This document shows positions 11,910-21,968 of a stretch of 64,000 nucleotides of DNA, piece after piece. Source of the DNA: Siderastrea radians (taxonomy: Eukaryota; Cnidaria; Anthozoa; Scleractinia; Rhizangiidae); NCBI GenBank assembly GCA_964017195.1, contig OZ024889.1:55876074-55940073 (forward strand), read 5' to 3'. The position numbers and the translations under genes were made by a program. The number at the start of each line of letters is the position of its first letter. Within the stretch, counting starts at the first letter, position 1. A model generated the notes under the pieces. The model was not told the origin of the DNA. It saw only the letters and a program-made list of their open reading frames with translations, and did not search any database.

Positions 11910-12495
11910 GTATAATGTCCATACTTACATCGGGGGTATAACATCCATACATCAGATGTTGAGTATAACATCCATACCTCAGATGTGAAGTATAACATCC
12001 ATACACCAGACACAGAGTATAACATCCATACATCAGATGTGAATTGAGTATAACATCCATACACCAGATACAGAGTATAACATCCATACACCAGGTCAGT
12101 GGTATAACATCCATACATCAGATGTGGAGTATAACATCCATACACCAGATGTGGTGTATAACATCCATACATCACATGTGGAGTATAACATCCATACATC
12201 AGATCTGAAGTATAACATCCATACAACAGGTCCGTGGTATAACATCCATACATCAGATCTGAAGTATAACATCCATACATCAGGTCAGTGGTATAACATC
12301 CATACATCAGATCTGAAGTATAACATCCATACATCAGGTCAGTGGTATAACATCCATACATCAGATCTGTGGTATAACATCCATACACCATGTCTGTGGT
12401 ATAACATCCATACATCAGATGTGGAGCACAACATCCATACTTGAGGTCGGTGGTATAAAATTCGTACCGCAGTTCAGTGGTATAACGTCCATACT
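11910..12495 (-). repeat. Left subterminal array: about 20 copies of a 27-bp repeat
   Basis: On the plus strand the constant core is TATAACATCCATACA followed by a variable 12-base part (for example TCAGATCTGAAG). Because 27 is a multiple of three, the minus strand stays open as a nine-residue repeat (MYGCYTTDL and variants) for 14 units, then shifts frame. One or two degenerate units follow at 12.45-12.6 kb. Such arrays near transposon ends are usually transposase-binding sites. I do not regard it as a protein gene. Confidence 0.9.
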
Positions 12496-12781
12496 TTAAC
12501 CCCTGCGTTTGTAGAGGTGTAAGGTACGGATTTTATACCACCTTAATATGTTACTATGGATATTACACTTCAGATCTGAACATGGATATTATACCTCTGA
12601 AAAATAAATGTAATATAACCCATTTCAGAAATGAATGACAGTGATATCTCAAACGAATTTTAATTCTTAGCTGGCTGAATTGTTTTATAGGATTATCGCA
12701 CTGGGATGCAACTCTGATACCTCAAAGTACAACATCGATTTATGATGATTAAACAAATTTTACTCAAACGAAATTCTATTC

Positions 12782-13254
12782 TTATACGCTTTCATTGTTG
12801 CTTTCGCGATTATCGTCTAAAATCTGGTAACTCGCTTTGAGCTCGTCAATGTCTTCTTTTCTTATGCTCCTTCTATTTGCAAACTGAATTCCTATCATAA
12901 CAATTTAGTATTTTTTTCGGCTATTCCAGTCCAGGGCCTACGGTTACGTCCACTTCCTACAAACGAATCTCGAAATGTTCCGTTGTACGATCCATCAAGC
13001 CAACGAATAGTGACCACTGTAGAAGTCATGCTTTCTACCTGGACTATCAGTGGTCGATTGCTCTACTCGTCCTTGTCGACTGCCACGTACTGGCCAACCG
13101 ATAGTTTTTCGAGATCGACGAGTACCAAATAGTCGTCGTCATCACTTTCCTCTTGAATACCACCCTCAGTGATATTTTCTGCTGCCTCTTCTGCTACTTC
13201 TGGCTGCTGGTTGCGTCTTCTCGCCCTTGGATTACGATAAGGGCGAACGTAAAT
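12782..13254 (-). pseudogene. Candidate minus-strand coding exon(s) in the 8.2-kb element
   Basis: Behind an acceptor (CATTAG| at 13255-13256) the minus strand encodes a basic then acidic region (NPRARRRNQQPEVAEEAAEN, QEESDDDDY) and LEKLSVGQYVAVDKDE before a TAG at 13063-13065. The same frame continues with VVTIRWLDGSYNGTFRD and GSGRNRRPWTG, then shifts near an A-run at about 12,915 to IGIQFANRRSIRKEDIDELK and stops at 12782. The VGQYVAV...VTIRWLDGSYNGTF pattern looks like a small beta-barrel (Tudor or chromo-like) reader fold, but I cannot name the family. The stop and the shift suggest decay or a missed intron. Confidence 0.4.
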
Positions 13255-13437
13255 CTAATGGTTACAAAGCAAAAATCAAGATCATCAATGAAACAATATT
13301 TTAAGCACTGGTTTGGATTAGGTGTCGAAAATTGTTTAACTAGCATCCGCTATTTAAGGTGTCTTGCTGTTTATAGCCAATATAGCACAAACAGGTGTTT
13401 TTCATTTACACACAAGTAAACACTTGGGGTGAATTCA

Positions 13438-14766
13438 TATGCGTTATATATTCCTACCATATTTTCATTTTCCTCTATTTAGGTTTCAAAGAATACAGGT
13501 GGCCTTTATTATTACAGACATAATTGGTAGCCAACTCCCCCTTTTACCCCCCCCCCCAACAAAAAAACAAACAAACAAAAAACAAAGAAAAAAACAAAGT
13601 AGGGTGAAAAGTAGATGGATTGGTTTCCTTTATGTATTTTAGCGATGCGTTTTTGAGAGATATTTCGAGCTGTTATCTGAATGATCGCCTGAATTAAAAC
13701 ACCAAGTTGGGCGGTTACTCAATGCAGTCACCATTATCTTAGATTCAATTTTATACAACACAATTAATAATACTGTCAGTGCTTCTTTTACACAAACTTT
13801 AGAAAAAAGATACTCCCTTCTTTACCAGTAAAAGATGGCCCGAATATTTTGTTCGTGAACTGTGTTAAAAAAAAACAAAAGAAAAAAAAAACAGGAAATC
13901 AAATTGGCCATGGGAAAGTTCTCGTCTCACGCAAAGGAAAGCGCGTGGATAATTTCAGTCCTTCCGTTATCGGGTAACGTAACGACTTACACAGTTACCT
14001 TTTACTCCATCAAATAGTAAAAGACTGAAGGCATAGAAGTTCTACTGAAGTAAAAACAAATCTCAGATACCTGTGTTTTTGACTTGACTTAAGGATTTAT
14101 TTTCTTAGCCTTCTTAGAAGTACATTCGGCGGCGAAGTCACAGCTTTCTTCACTGTCCATTTCTTCAGAATCCCCCTTTTCGGTTAAGCCGATTGACCGA
14201 TGCCGGGACTGTGTGGTTGGACTTTCAATGAGTCGACGCTTTTCACGTTCTTCTGTAGGCCTGGTTCTAGACCGTTTGTCTTCGCTCGTCGGCTCTTGAA
14301 AAGTGCACGTGTCTGATATAAACGAACAGAGCGTAACATCGTTACCAAAGTCGTAAAAAAATTCACATGCGTTATCATATTCCTATCGTATTTTCATTTT
14401 CCTCTGTTTAGGTTTCAAAGAATACAGATGGCCTTATTACAGACAACATCTGGTAGCCAATCTTTTCCACAAACCTTAGAAAATAGATACTCCCTTCTTT
14501 ACCGGTAAAAGATGGCCTAGATATTTTGTTCGTGAAGTTAAAAAAAAAACAGGATATCAAATTTGGCTAGAGAGAGTTGTCGAGTTTCACGCAAAGGAAA
14601 GCGTGTATGATTTCAATCCTTCCATTCGAGTGTGACATGAAACTTAAAATATCAGTTATTTACTTACACAGTAAACCTTTACCCCATCAAATAGTAAAAC
14701 TTGTAAAAGACTGAAGACATACAAGTTCTTCTGAGGTAAAAACAAATCTCAAATACCTGTGTTTTT
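13438..14766. repeat. Diverged segmental duplication inside the 8.2-kb element
   Basis: The block starting near 13438 (GCGTTATATATTCCTACCAT) and running to about 14,090 is repeated from about 14,366 to 14,766 with small changes. Shared landmarks are GATACTCCCTTCTTTACC, CCATCAAATAGTAAAA and CAGATACCTGTGTTTTTG. Each copy ends at the minus-strand donor of an acidic exon, so the duplication multiplied an exon together with its intron flank. Confidence 0.75.
14089..14382 (-). CDS. Acidic/basic nuclear-type exon, copy 1 (unknown protein)
   Basis: From an acceptor (GATAG|GAATATGAT, 14383-14384) the minus strand is open for 97 codons to a TAA at 14089. Features in order: EYDNACEFFYDFGNDV, LCSFISDTCTFQEP, a basic run (DKRSRTRPTEEREKRRL), an acidic run (GDSEEMDSEESCDF) and a nuclear-localisation-like end (KKAKKINP). 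A donor-like CACAG|GTATCT lies 17 bp past the stop. The LCSFISD stretch matches CCSFMSDE in the neighbouring exon at 14777-15031, so the two derive from one duplicated exon. I do not recognise the family. Confidence 0.4.
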   Translation of the reverse strand, partial: EYDNACEFFYDFGNDVTLCSFISDTCTFQEPTSEDKRSRTRPTEEREKRRLIESPTTQSRHRSIGLTEKGDSEEMDSEESCDFAAECTSKKAKKINP

Positions 14767-14776
14767 GTTCCATTGA

Positions 14777-15031
14777 CTAATCTTCGCCTAGTTCTTCACA
14801 ACAAGGTTCATCTGACATAAAAGAACAGCATGGAACATCAAAATCTTCTCCGTTTTTTTCTTTTTCGTGCTTGTGCTGACTCGTACTTGAACTTAGTTCG
14901 TCAAAATCGCTGGATAACAGCGAAAACTCCTCATCTTCAGATATTAGGGAAAGCTCTCCCCACGGATCGTTTGCTTCACCGCGGGTACTTGGCTCCTCAT
15001 CACTTTTTAATAGAGAAAATTCTTCCATCAC
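14777..15031 (-). CDS. Acidic exon, copy 2 / possible N-terminus (unknown protein)
   Basis: An ATG at 15031 opens 84 codons with strong acidic bias and an internal repeat (EEFSLLKSDEE, DEEFSLLSSDFDE), then HKHEKEKNGEDFDVPCCSFMSDEPCCEELGED and a stop. A donor-like CACAGGTATT lies just downstream. It lies head-to-head with the plus-strand gene starting at 15621, so about 590 bp between them may serve as a shared promoter. Acidic Ser-rich sequence of this kind is common in transcription-related proteins. No function can be named. Confidence 0.45.
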   Translation of the reverse strand: MMEEFSLLKSDEEPSTRGEANDPWGELSLISEDEEFSLLSSDFDELSSSTSQHKHEKEKNGEDFDVPCCSFMSDEPCCEELGED

Positions 15032-15620
15032 ATAGATTGTTGCATATTGCTCAGTAGACGTGAAACTTCGGTTAGACGTGGAACTTGTCTTATCGCGTTG
15101 TCCGAGTCAGTTGTGGGGAGAATTTAACGGCGAGGAGCGTTTTGGAAGCAGAGCAACCGTAAACTATTTCGCGTGCACATTCCGAACCACAAAACAAAGG
15201 AGTCATTTTGTTGCTGGAATTTCCGTTGCGTGAATATTGGTTGTTGAGATATTTCCTTATCAACGACGTTTATCGATAACATTTTAGTCACGAAAAGTAC
15301 TTTAGGATACTTTAGCTACGCTAGCTACCTTCGTTAAGCAGTCCCACAGCTGAGAAATTTTAAAATGGTAAATGGCAAGTTTTTATTACCGGACAGGTTT
15401 CAGAGGTTATGCAAAAATACTAACGTGAAGCGATACCGGTGTTGAAGGTCTTGAAAGGGTTACGTCTTACGAGATACAAAAAGCCTCTTTTTTCTATTAT
15501 CAGGTTGCAAAAGGTACCTTTATTATAACTGTCATTCAATTTGCCATAGGTCCTTTACATAATTAACAGAAAGTCCGCGCGCTTTTGACGTTTTGCGCTC
15601 TCGTAAGATCAGGTAAAGAA
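15032..15620. promoter_or_regulatory. Candidate bidirectional promoter region
   Basis: 590 bp between two divergent candidate genes. No long open frame and no clear TATA box were seen. The assignment rests only on the head-to-head arrangement. Confidence 0.25.
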
Positions 15621-18488
15621 ATGGCTTGGAGTTTTAATAGTTCACCAAGGGCAAGCCGCGAAGTATTCCTCAGTATTAAAGAAAATGTAGCCATCGATTT
15701 TGGACCTTTGGAAGATTTCAAACCAGATAGACGTGGAGAAAACGTTTTAAACGTAAAATGTAAACATGGTGGTAAAGCGGTAAAGATTTCCGCCGAATTT
15801 CGTTCAGGACAAATTTGTTGTACTCTTTGGCGACTGCAAAACAGCAGCAGATTTCAAGTTGAAGCTTTAAACATTTGCAAGAAACGAGCGATTAAAATCA
15901 AGCCAAACACCATCACAAACAGGAGCGAGTCAGCTTACATCTCATCGCTCGACTGACAGTCCTGCTACTACTGCTGCTTCACATAAGAGACAAAGAGCGA
16001 GAAAGCGAAGACTAAATGACTCGGACGTGGAAATCATTCAGGAACTGCCAAAGGAAGATGTCCCTTCACCTCTTCAGTGGAGGTTCAAGGAGTGCAAAGT
16101 TGGTAAGTCCAATATCTTTTAGTTCTATGAAATGCGAAAAAGCAGAGGAAAGGACATTTTTAAATATGTTGTATCGCAACCATGTTTAGCTCGTCACGTC
16201 GTTAAAGTTTGCATCGTTATTTTATTTGAATTACCAATTGCGCGCCAATGATGTTCTGTTTGGATGTTGAAAGTGTGCTAAATAGAACACACTGGGTTAG
16301 CTCAGTTTCTGGAATATACATCAACTCTTTATTTTTCGCTGGGACGTTTTCCTAAGACAGAATATCCTTGACTTATTAGCAAAGTTCCATTTCTAAGTTG
16401 CTGAGACAAGATATTTTCCGTGCACTGTGACTAGCGAATGCGTAAATATTCAAATCTTTCGATAGATTATTCTTGTACAAATGACAAAATTGATAAGACT
16501 CCCCAAAGAAATTTCCTTCCCTTCGTTTATGTTTGGAGTAAGAGTTCTTAGATTAACATGTATTCCGGCCGGGTTACAGATAAAAATTAACTTTTGCAGG
16601 TTAAAGTTTTCTCTCGCATGCATGGTCTCCTTCAATAGTACTAACAGAAGATTACCCAGTGAAACGAAAGCGTTCGAAACGTTTAATGTAACTAATTTCC
16701 GTTGATTTTGTTTAACTGGTGTACACTTTAATTTTTTCTTTATTGCGTACATCAACAGCCGTATGATAACATAAAGTTCGCATGACTAAATTTGTAAAAG
16801 AATAATTTTGAATTTCCGTTTCCAGTAAGCGTAGTATCCCCTCAGAAAACTACGTAATTATTAAGTGATAATTCATTCCTCTCCGTGTGTGATCGCCGAG
16901 CCAGAAACAGCAGAGGATTGGCGTGCTCAACATCTTTGGTGACTCATGAGTGGGTTGAGCCAGAAAAGCTTTTGAGTTAGTTGTCACGAGATAGCGTGCC
17001 ACAGCCGACTTCACCTAACTGCATAGGCAAGGATCGATAAATAAACATTTCAGACATGTTGACGATTAAAAGACAGTGAAGCCGAAAATAAAAATTTGGG
17101 GGCGAAATCGATAACGAGCCTAGCGTATGATTTGTACAAGTTTACCCACAATCATGGAGAGAAAAACACTTATATATATACTTGTCGGTTAACGCCTGTG
17201 CAGATGCCTAAACAGGTAGTTGATAGCATACAAAAATGGTATATAATTGCTTATGATGAGTGACTGACTGTCACTATAAACACCATTGTTTCAAGTTTGC
17301 GTGGCTTTGCGGATAAAGAAGATCAATTACATGATCATGTCGCAATATTCCTGTCGAATAATTCCTTTATGTGCAAGAATTTCTCTGTAAGAAAGAAAAA
17401 ACAAGTCATTCTTTCGAGTGAGTTTTTGAAGATTGAAAAAAGGCTTTATGTGTGTGGGTTGGAAAAAAAGTAGTGGTGCTGTAAATCAATAGTAGGCTAT
17501 AAGATTTTTAAGCTAGTTGTCACGAGATGGCGTGAAACAGAAAAGAGTAAACCGTGTGTTGACCTATAATCTGCATGGCAAGGATCGATGGCATTTTAGA
17601 CATTTTAGTCCAGTAAAAAAAATTCCTTGTGATTGTGTGCAAGAAAGAAAAACAAAGGTGGTCTTTCTATTGGTAGCTATTGGTGGCACATACCCTGCCC
17701 TTTCAAAGTAGCGTGTACTGAGATGGTCTCTCGAGGGTAAAAATCTATAGACTACAGGCAGTCTCTCTGTCGCCGGTCTGGGATAGTGAAGCGAAAAGAA
17801 CAGCGAGCGCGGAAAATCGCCTGTTGTGTGGAAACATCAGTAGCTCGGGCGTGATGGGCTTCTAATTTATAAGTGAGCACTATACACGTGTTTCACCGTC
17901 CGTCCCCGGGACTTCCAAATAAAAGTGATGGGGGTGATTTACATTTTTATCGCTCGAACCTCTGATATGGGAGCCCCGGCAGGCGATTTTCGCACTTGTT
18001 TGTGAGTTGCGTTTGAAAGTGACTGCTCGAAGTCTATAAAAGCTCTGAACAGTGAAGGTTTTTTTTTTCTATTTCTAAGTTCAGTTGAGTCAGTGAAGTT
18101 TTCACAGTTCAGTGCATTTTAACATAGTTTCCATTCCTTACATGAACCGTCAATGTAATGTATATCAATTTTTTCTTTCATTTTTACCAAATAATTAACC
18201 ATTTACCTTTCTTATATTTACCTTTTCATAGGCGCAGCAATTAAGGCCGGATTAAGTTTGGGACGGCACTGTATCTACACCGAAACAGAAAGGGAGGCAA
18301 GATGGAAGCCGGCGATGCCGACTCAACCTCTGATTAAAGAGAAAGTTGCCGAAAAATTAACTTTTGTCGTTTCTATTGTCATACCAGGATTTTGTTTTTG
18401 TTCAAGCTACAGCGTCCTCGTCGATAACCTTTCTCGTCTGCATCATGATGATTACAATCAGTTTTCAGCGGAAACTTTTTACGTATAA
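15621..18488 (+). CDS. Two-exon gene of unknown function carried by the 8.2-kb element
   Basis: Exon 1 starts at ATG 15621 (MAWSFNSSPRASREVFLSIK) and contains a compact region with two short Cys motifs (NVKCKHGGKAVKI, QICCTLWRL). A one-base frame change at about 15,880-15,955 is needed to continue into SHKRQRARKRRLNDSDVE, a clear nuclear-localisation-like basic patch, then ELPKEDVPSPLQWRFKECKV. A strong donor follows (GTTG|GTAAGT, 16102/16103, phase 1). Exon 2 begins after CATAG at 18232 in matching phase with GAAIKAGLSLGRHCIYTETE and ends at TAA 18488, including a hydrophobic stretch (VVSIVIPGFCFCSSY). The intron is 2.1 kb. Matching splice phase supports a real gene, and the frame change suggests decay, a sequencing error or a missed small intron. 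Confidence 0.4.
16103..18231 (+). other. Intron / non-coding interior of the 8.2-kb element
   Basis: No recognisable exon. A small open frame near 17.5 kb has no features. The part near 17.74-18.0 kb (CTACAGGCAGTCTCTCTGTC) resembles a dispersed repeat I associate with coral genomes, at low confidence. Confidence 0.4.
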
Positions 18489-18859
18489 TAATTCCACGTT
18501 CATTTCTTTTGAAATGAGTTGTCGGTGAAAAGGGTTGTTTTGCAGTTTCTGTTCGAAACGAAATTAAATCATACCGACGTTAAGGACGAGTGACATAGAT
18601 TTGCTATGGAAGGGGCTATTAGCTCGGACATGCCACCTTTGTTTGTAATCAACCATTAAAAAACTATATTATTTGTTATTTTCGCATGGACTTTCATTAG
18701 CGTAGTTAAAAATATATATATAGACTGTTTTTACAATCTGGCATGTTTAACGTAAGCACTAGACACCGTGAAAAGGGACGTTTCTCATGTGTTTTAAAAG
18801 GATTGTAAACGGCTAATAATATACGGATTTAAGGACTAAATGATTACCTCCGAACTGAA

Positions 18860-19404
18860 CTTGTATGGATGTTATACCACTGACCTGATGTATGGATGTT
18901 ATACTTCAGGTCTGATGTATGGATGTTATACCACTGACCTGATGTATGGATGTTATACTTCAGGTCTGATGTATGGATGTTATACCACGGACCTGTTGTG
19001 TGGATGTTATACTCCACATCTAATGTATGGATGTTATACCACTGACCTGATGTATGGATGTTATACCACAGATCTGATGTATGGATGTTATACACCACAT
19101 CTGATGTATGGATGTTATACCACTGACCTGTTGTATGGATGTTATACTTCAGATCTGTTGTATGAATGTTATACTCCACATCTGATGTATGGATGTTATA
19201 CCACTGACCTGATGTATGGATGTTATACTTCAGATCTGATGTATGGATGTTATACACCAGATCTCATGTATGGATGTTTTACCACTGACCTGATGTATGG
19301 ATGTTATACTTCAGATCTGATGTATGGATGTTATACTCCACATCTTATGTATGGATGTTATACCACTGACCTGGTGTATGGATGTTATATTTCAGATCTG
19401 ACGT
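18860..19404 (+). repeat. Right subterminal array: about 20 copies of the 27-bp repeat
   Basis: The unit core TGTATGGATGTTATACC plus a variable tail (ACTGACCTGA, TCAGATCTGA, CCACATCTGA) is repeated 20 times without a break and is the inverse of the left array. The plus strand is open throughout as MYGCYTTDL-like nonapeptides. The two arrays could pair to form a very large hairpin or present many binding sites to a transposase. Confidence 0.9.
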
Positions 19405-19859
19405 ATACATGTATTAAATAGTAATCGACATTTTGCGCTCGATGCTTATACCACGCTCTTTAGCACAAACCCGAATTCCAGTCGTTTTATATTTACGGTT
19501 TTGGCAAGGCAATTCTTGGTATATGAACTTGGCGTGAATTAAGATAAAAAAGTATAAGCTTAAAAGGGTGCTATAAGGTGTAAAGGAAAGACGGCCAAAT
19601 ACGATAGGGGAAATATGCATGAAAATGCGCAATTTTGCAAGACGAGTAAAACAGCGTTGATTAACTGGACTGAAAGTATGTGAAATAAGGAGGAAAATAG
19701 TTAGTGACTTTGCTGTTGTATGTGAAAAACTCGAAAAAATGAGAGCAAACGACCAAGTGTATGTGAATAAACCTAAATTTAGGTTATTTTTAAAAAACAG
19801 TATATGAAATCGTAACGCTACGAGTCCTAAAATGGTTAACTTTGGAAGTCCAGAAATCT

Positions 19860-19887
19860 TTGATCAAGTCCATTTTTAAATGATCAA
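19860..19887 (-). repeat. Right terminal inverted repeat of the 8.2-kb element
   Basis: Exact reverse complement of 11640-11667. Helentron sequence resumes directly after it. Confidence 0.85.
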
Positions 19888-21968
19888 GTGCAGAAGTAGC
19901 ATGGGATAATGGGAAGATGGACAGCATTCTTCAGATTGGGAATACTCTTTATTGTTATCTTCATGCATTGACATCCAAAAATCATCTGTTAGTAAGTGAA
20001 TTACCTAGTACTTTGTTGTTTAATGGTGAAACTTATAGATTATTTTATGGTGAAAGCATATCAGGTGATGTAAATATGAGGGAGAGTAGGGATTGCTTTT
20101 TTTCTCTGTTTGACGCATTGAGTTATGTGAAAATAGGTTACAGTGCTTGTTTGCTGACTGTACTTTGTAATACCATTGCAATATTTTTTGGCAATAACAT
20201 ATTGAAGGTATTTGATGCTCATTCACGGGATATATATGGTAATATATCTGTTGAAGGAACTCCTGTTTTGCTTGAATTTTCAGGCTTGGAGGAACTAATA
20301 TGTTATCTTAAAGATTTTTATTTGGATCTTTCACCTGCACCATTTGAAGTAACAGGGGTGAATGTTGTATGTTTTGCATCATTTACATGCTCACAAAACT
20401 ATGGTGCAGAAAACGTAGTGACTGTGATTGATGGTGTAGAAGAAGTAAGAGTAGAAGAAAGATGTGAGGAATCAGGAGTGGCACTGAATGCTATTGAACT
20501 TTGTACAGCAAGAGAAAGTGGAATATATAGGGAAGGAAAAGATAAATTAGAGAAACAGATGGAGAATAAAAGTAAAGAGAATTACGGAGAGATAAAGAAG
20601 ATTGAAACAAGAGAGCAAAGAGAATCTAGACTAAAGAAAAAGAGGAAGAGTTATCTTAATAGGAGAAACAAAGAAACGGAAGAGGTAAAAAAGTGTAGGT
20701 TAGATAAGCGGAGAGAGAGTTATTACATCAAGAAAACAAGTGAAACAATGGAGGAAAAAATGTCTAGGTTAGATAAACAGAGAGAGAATTATCTTGGGAG
20801 GAAAAAAAATGAAACCATGCAGGAAAAAATGTCAAGGTTAGATAAACGGAAGGAGAATTATCATGGGAGGAAAAAAAGTGAAACCATGGAGGAAAAAATG
20901 TCAAGGTTAGATAAACGGAAAGAGAATTACTGTAAGATGAAAGAGATGGAGAGTTTGGAGCAAAGGAAATCTAGGTTAGATACAAGGAGACAAAGATATA
21001 ATAAAAGGAGTGAGATAGAAACAAAGGAGGAGAAAAGACTTGTGTTAGATAAATTGAAAAAAATGTATCATTTGAAAAAAAAGACTGAAACAATTGCAGA
21101 AAGGAAATCTAGGTTAGCTAAAAGAAGAAAAAATTATATGAAAGAGAGAGAGAGAGAAACAGATGACCAGAAAAGGTATAGATTACTCAAACGGAAAGCT
21201 TATAAGAAGAAGAGAAATGAGAGTGAAACTCTTGAACAGAAAAGGTTAAGGTTAGACAAAATAAAGGAATATAAAAGGAAAAGAAATTTGGTAGAAGGTA
21301 GTGAACAAAAAGCTAAAAGATATAGATTGGATAAAAGGGACAAGGAGATTGGTTTGCAAAGGAGAAGAAATAAGTTGAAAAGACGAAATAAAAGAGAAGT
21401 AGGTGTAAATATGAGTCATGAAAGAAAAAGGCATAAGAAATACAGTGGAAATCTATGTAAATCAATGAGTCATTTAGTGTCTTTGTTTCATAAAGTGGTT
21501 GCAGAAGGGCCAACGCATATCTGCATTTGTTGTGATCAGTTGTGGTACAGACATAGTGTTCAGTGCGCAAGAGTATTATCAGAATTGAAGAATAGTGCTT
21601 GTAAACAATGTATCTGTGTTAAGTCAAATTGTGAATTAGGTAATAAGTGGATCTGTAGGACTTGTTTAGCCAATTTGAGAAAATATAAAATTCCAAGATG
21701 TGCCACAGTGAATAAAATGGGATTTCCATATAAACCAAAGAATCTGGATTTAACTGAATTAGAATGGAGCTCGAGACTAGTATCTCCTAGACTAGTATTT
21801 GAAAAGCTGCATGAGGCACCGCGTGGGAAGCAAATGAAAATATGTGGTAACATTGTGAATGTGCCTGCAAATGTAGTAAATACAGTGAGTGTAAGTACAG
21901 CTAAAAAGAAAGTTAAAATACAAAAGTTATACATTATCACAGAATGTCAGGCCAAGAAAAGTGTTTGA
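19888..21968 (+). pseudogene. Helentron protein, middle part: protease His box, basic repeats, Cys-rich domain
   Basis: Open from 19888, with ATG at 19917. The stretch AWDNGKMDSILQIGNTLY and the box VFDAHSRDIYGN continue the protease-like region begun before the insertion, so its Cys and His boxes are now 8.6 kb apart. About 13 repeats of roughly 23 residues follow (pattern ETxEEKxSRLDKRxENYxxK), a highly charged coiled region typical of Helitron proteins. A Cys-rich domain comes next (CICCDQLW, CKQCICVKSNC, CRTC) ending in RLVSPRLVFEKL and ICGNIVNVPANVVN, which I recognise as DUF6570-like. The true frame leaves this one at an A-run near 21,925 for VRPRKVFEAAKWLI. Confidence 0.75.

Larger units (their letters stand above)
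11640..19887. mobile_element. 8.2-kb DNA transposon with 28-bp TIRs and subterminal 27-bp arrays
   Basis: The first 28 bases (from TTGATCATTTAAAAATGG) recur exactly inverted at 19860-19887. Inside each end, after about 250 bp on the left and 460 bp on the right, lies an array of about 20 copies of the same 27-bp unit, the two arrays inverted to each other. The middle holds candidate minus-strand exons (12.8-15.0 kb) and a plus-strand two-exon gene (15.6-18.5 kb). No known transposase was recognised. The target duplication is ambiguous: TTAA lies inside the TIR, but removing 11642-19886 would restore the Helentron frame. Inserting into another transposon shows it is the younger of the two. Confidence 0.8.

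Noticed and set aside
11846..12415. Long open frame of nonapeptide repeats as a protein gene
   Set aside because: It is explained by the 27-bp period of the subterminal array, the opposite strand is equally open, and there is no promoter or conserved ends.
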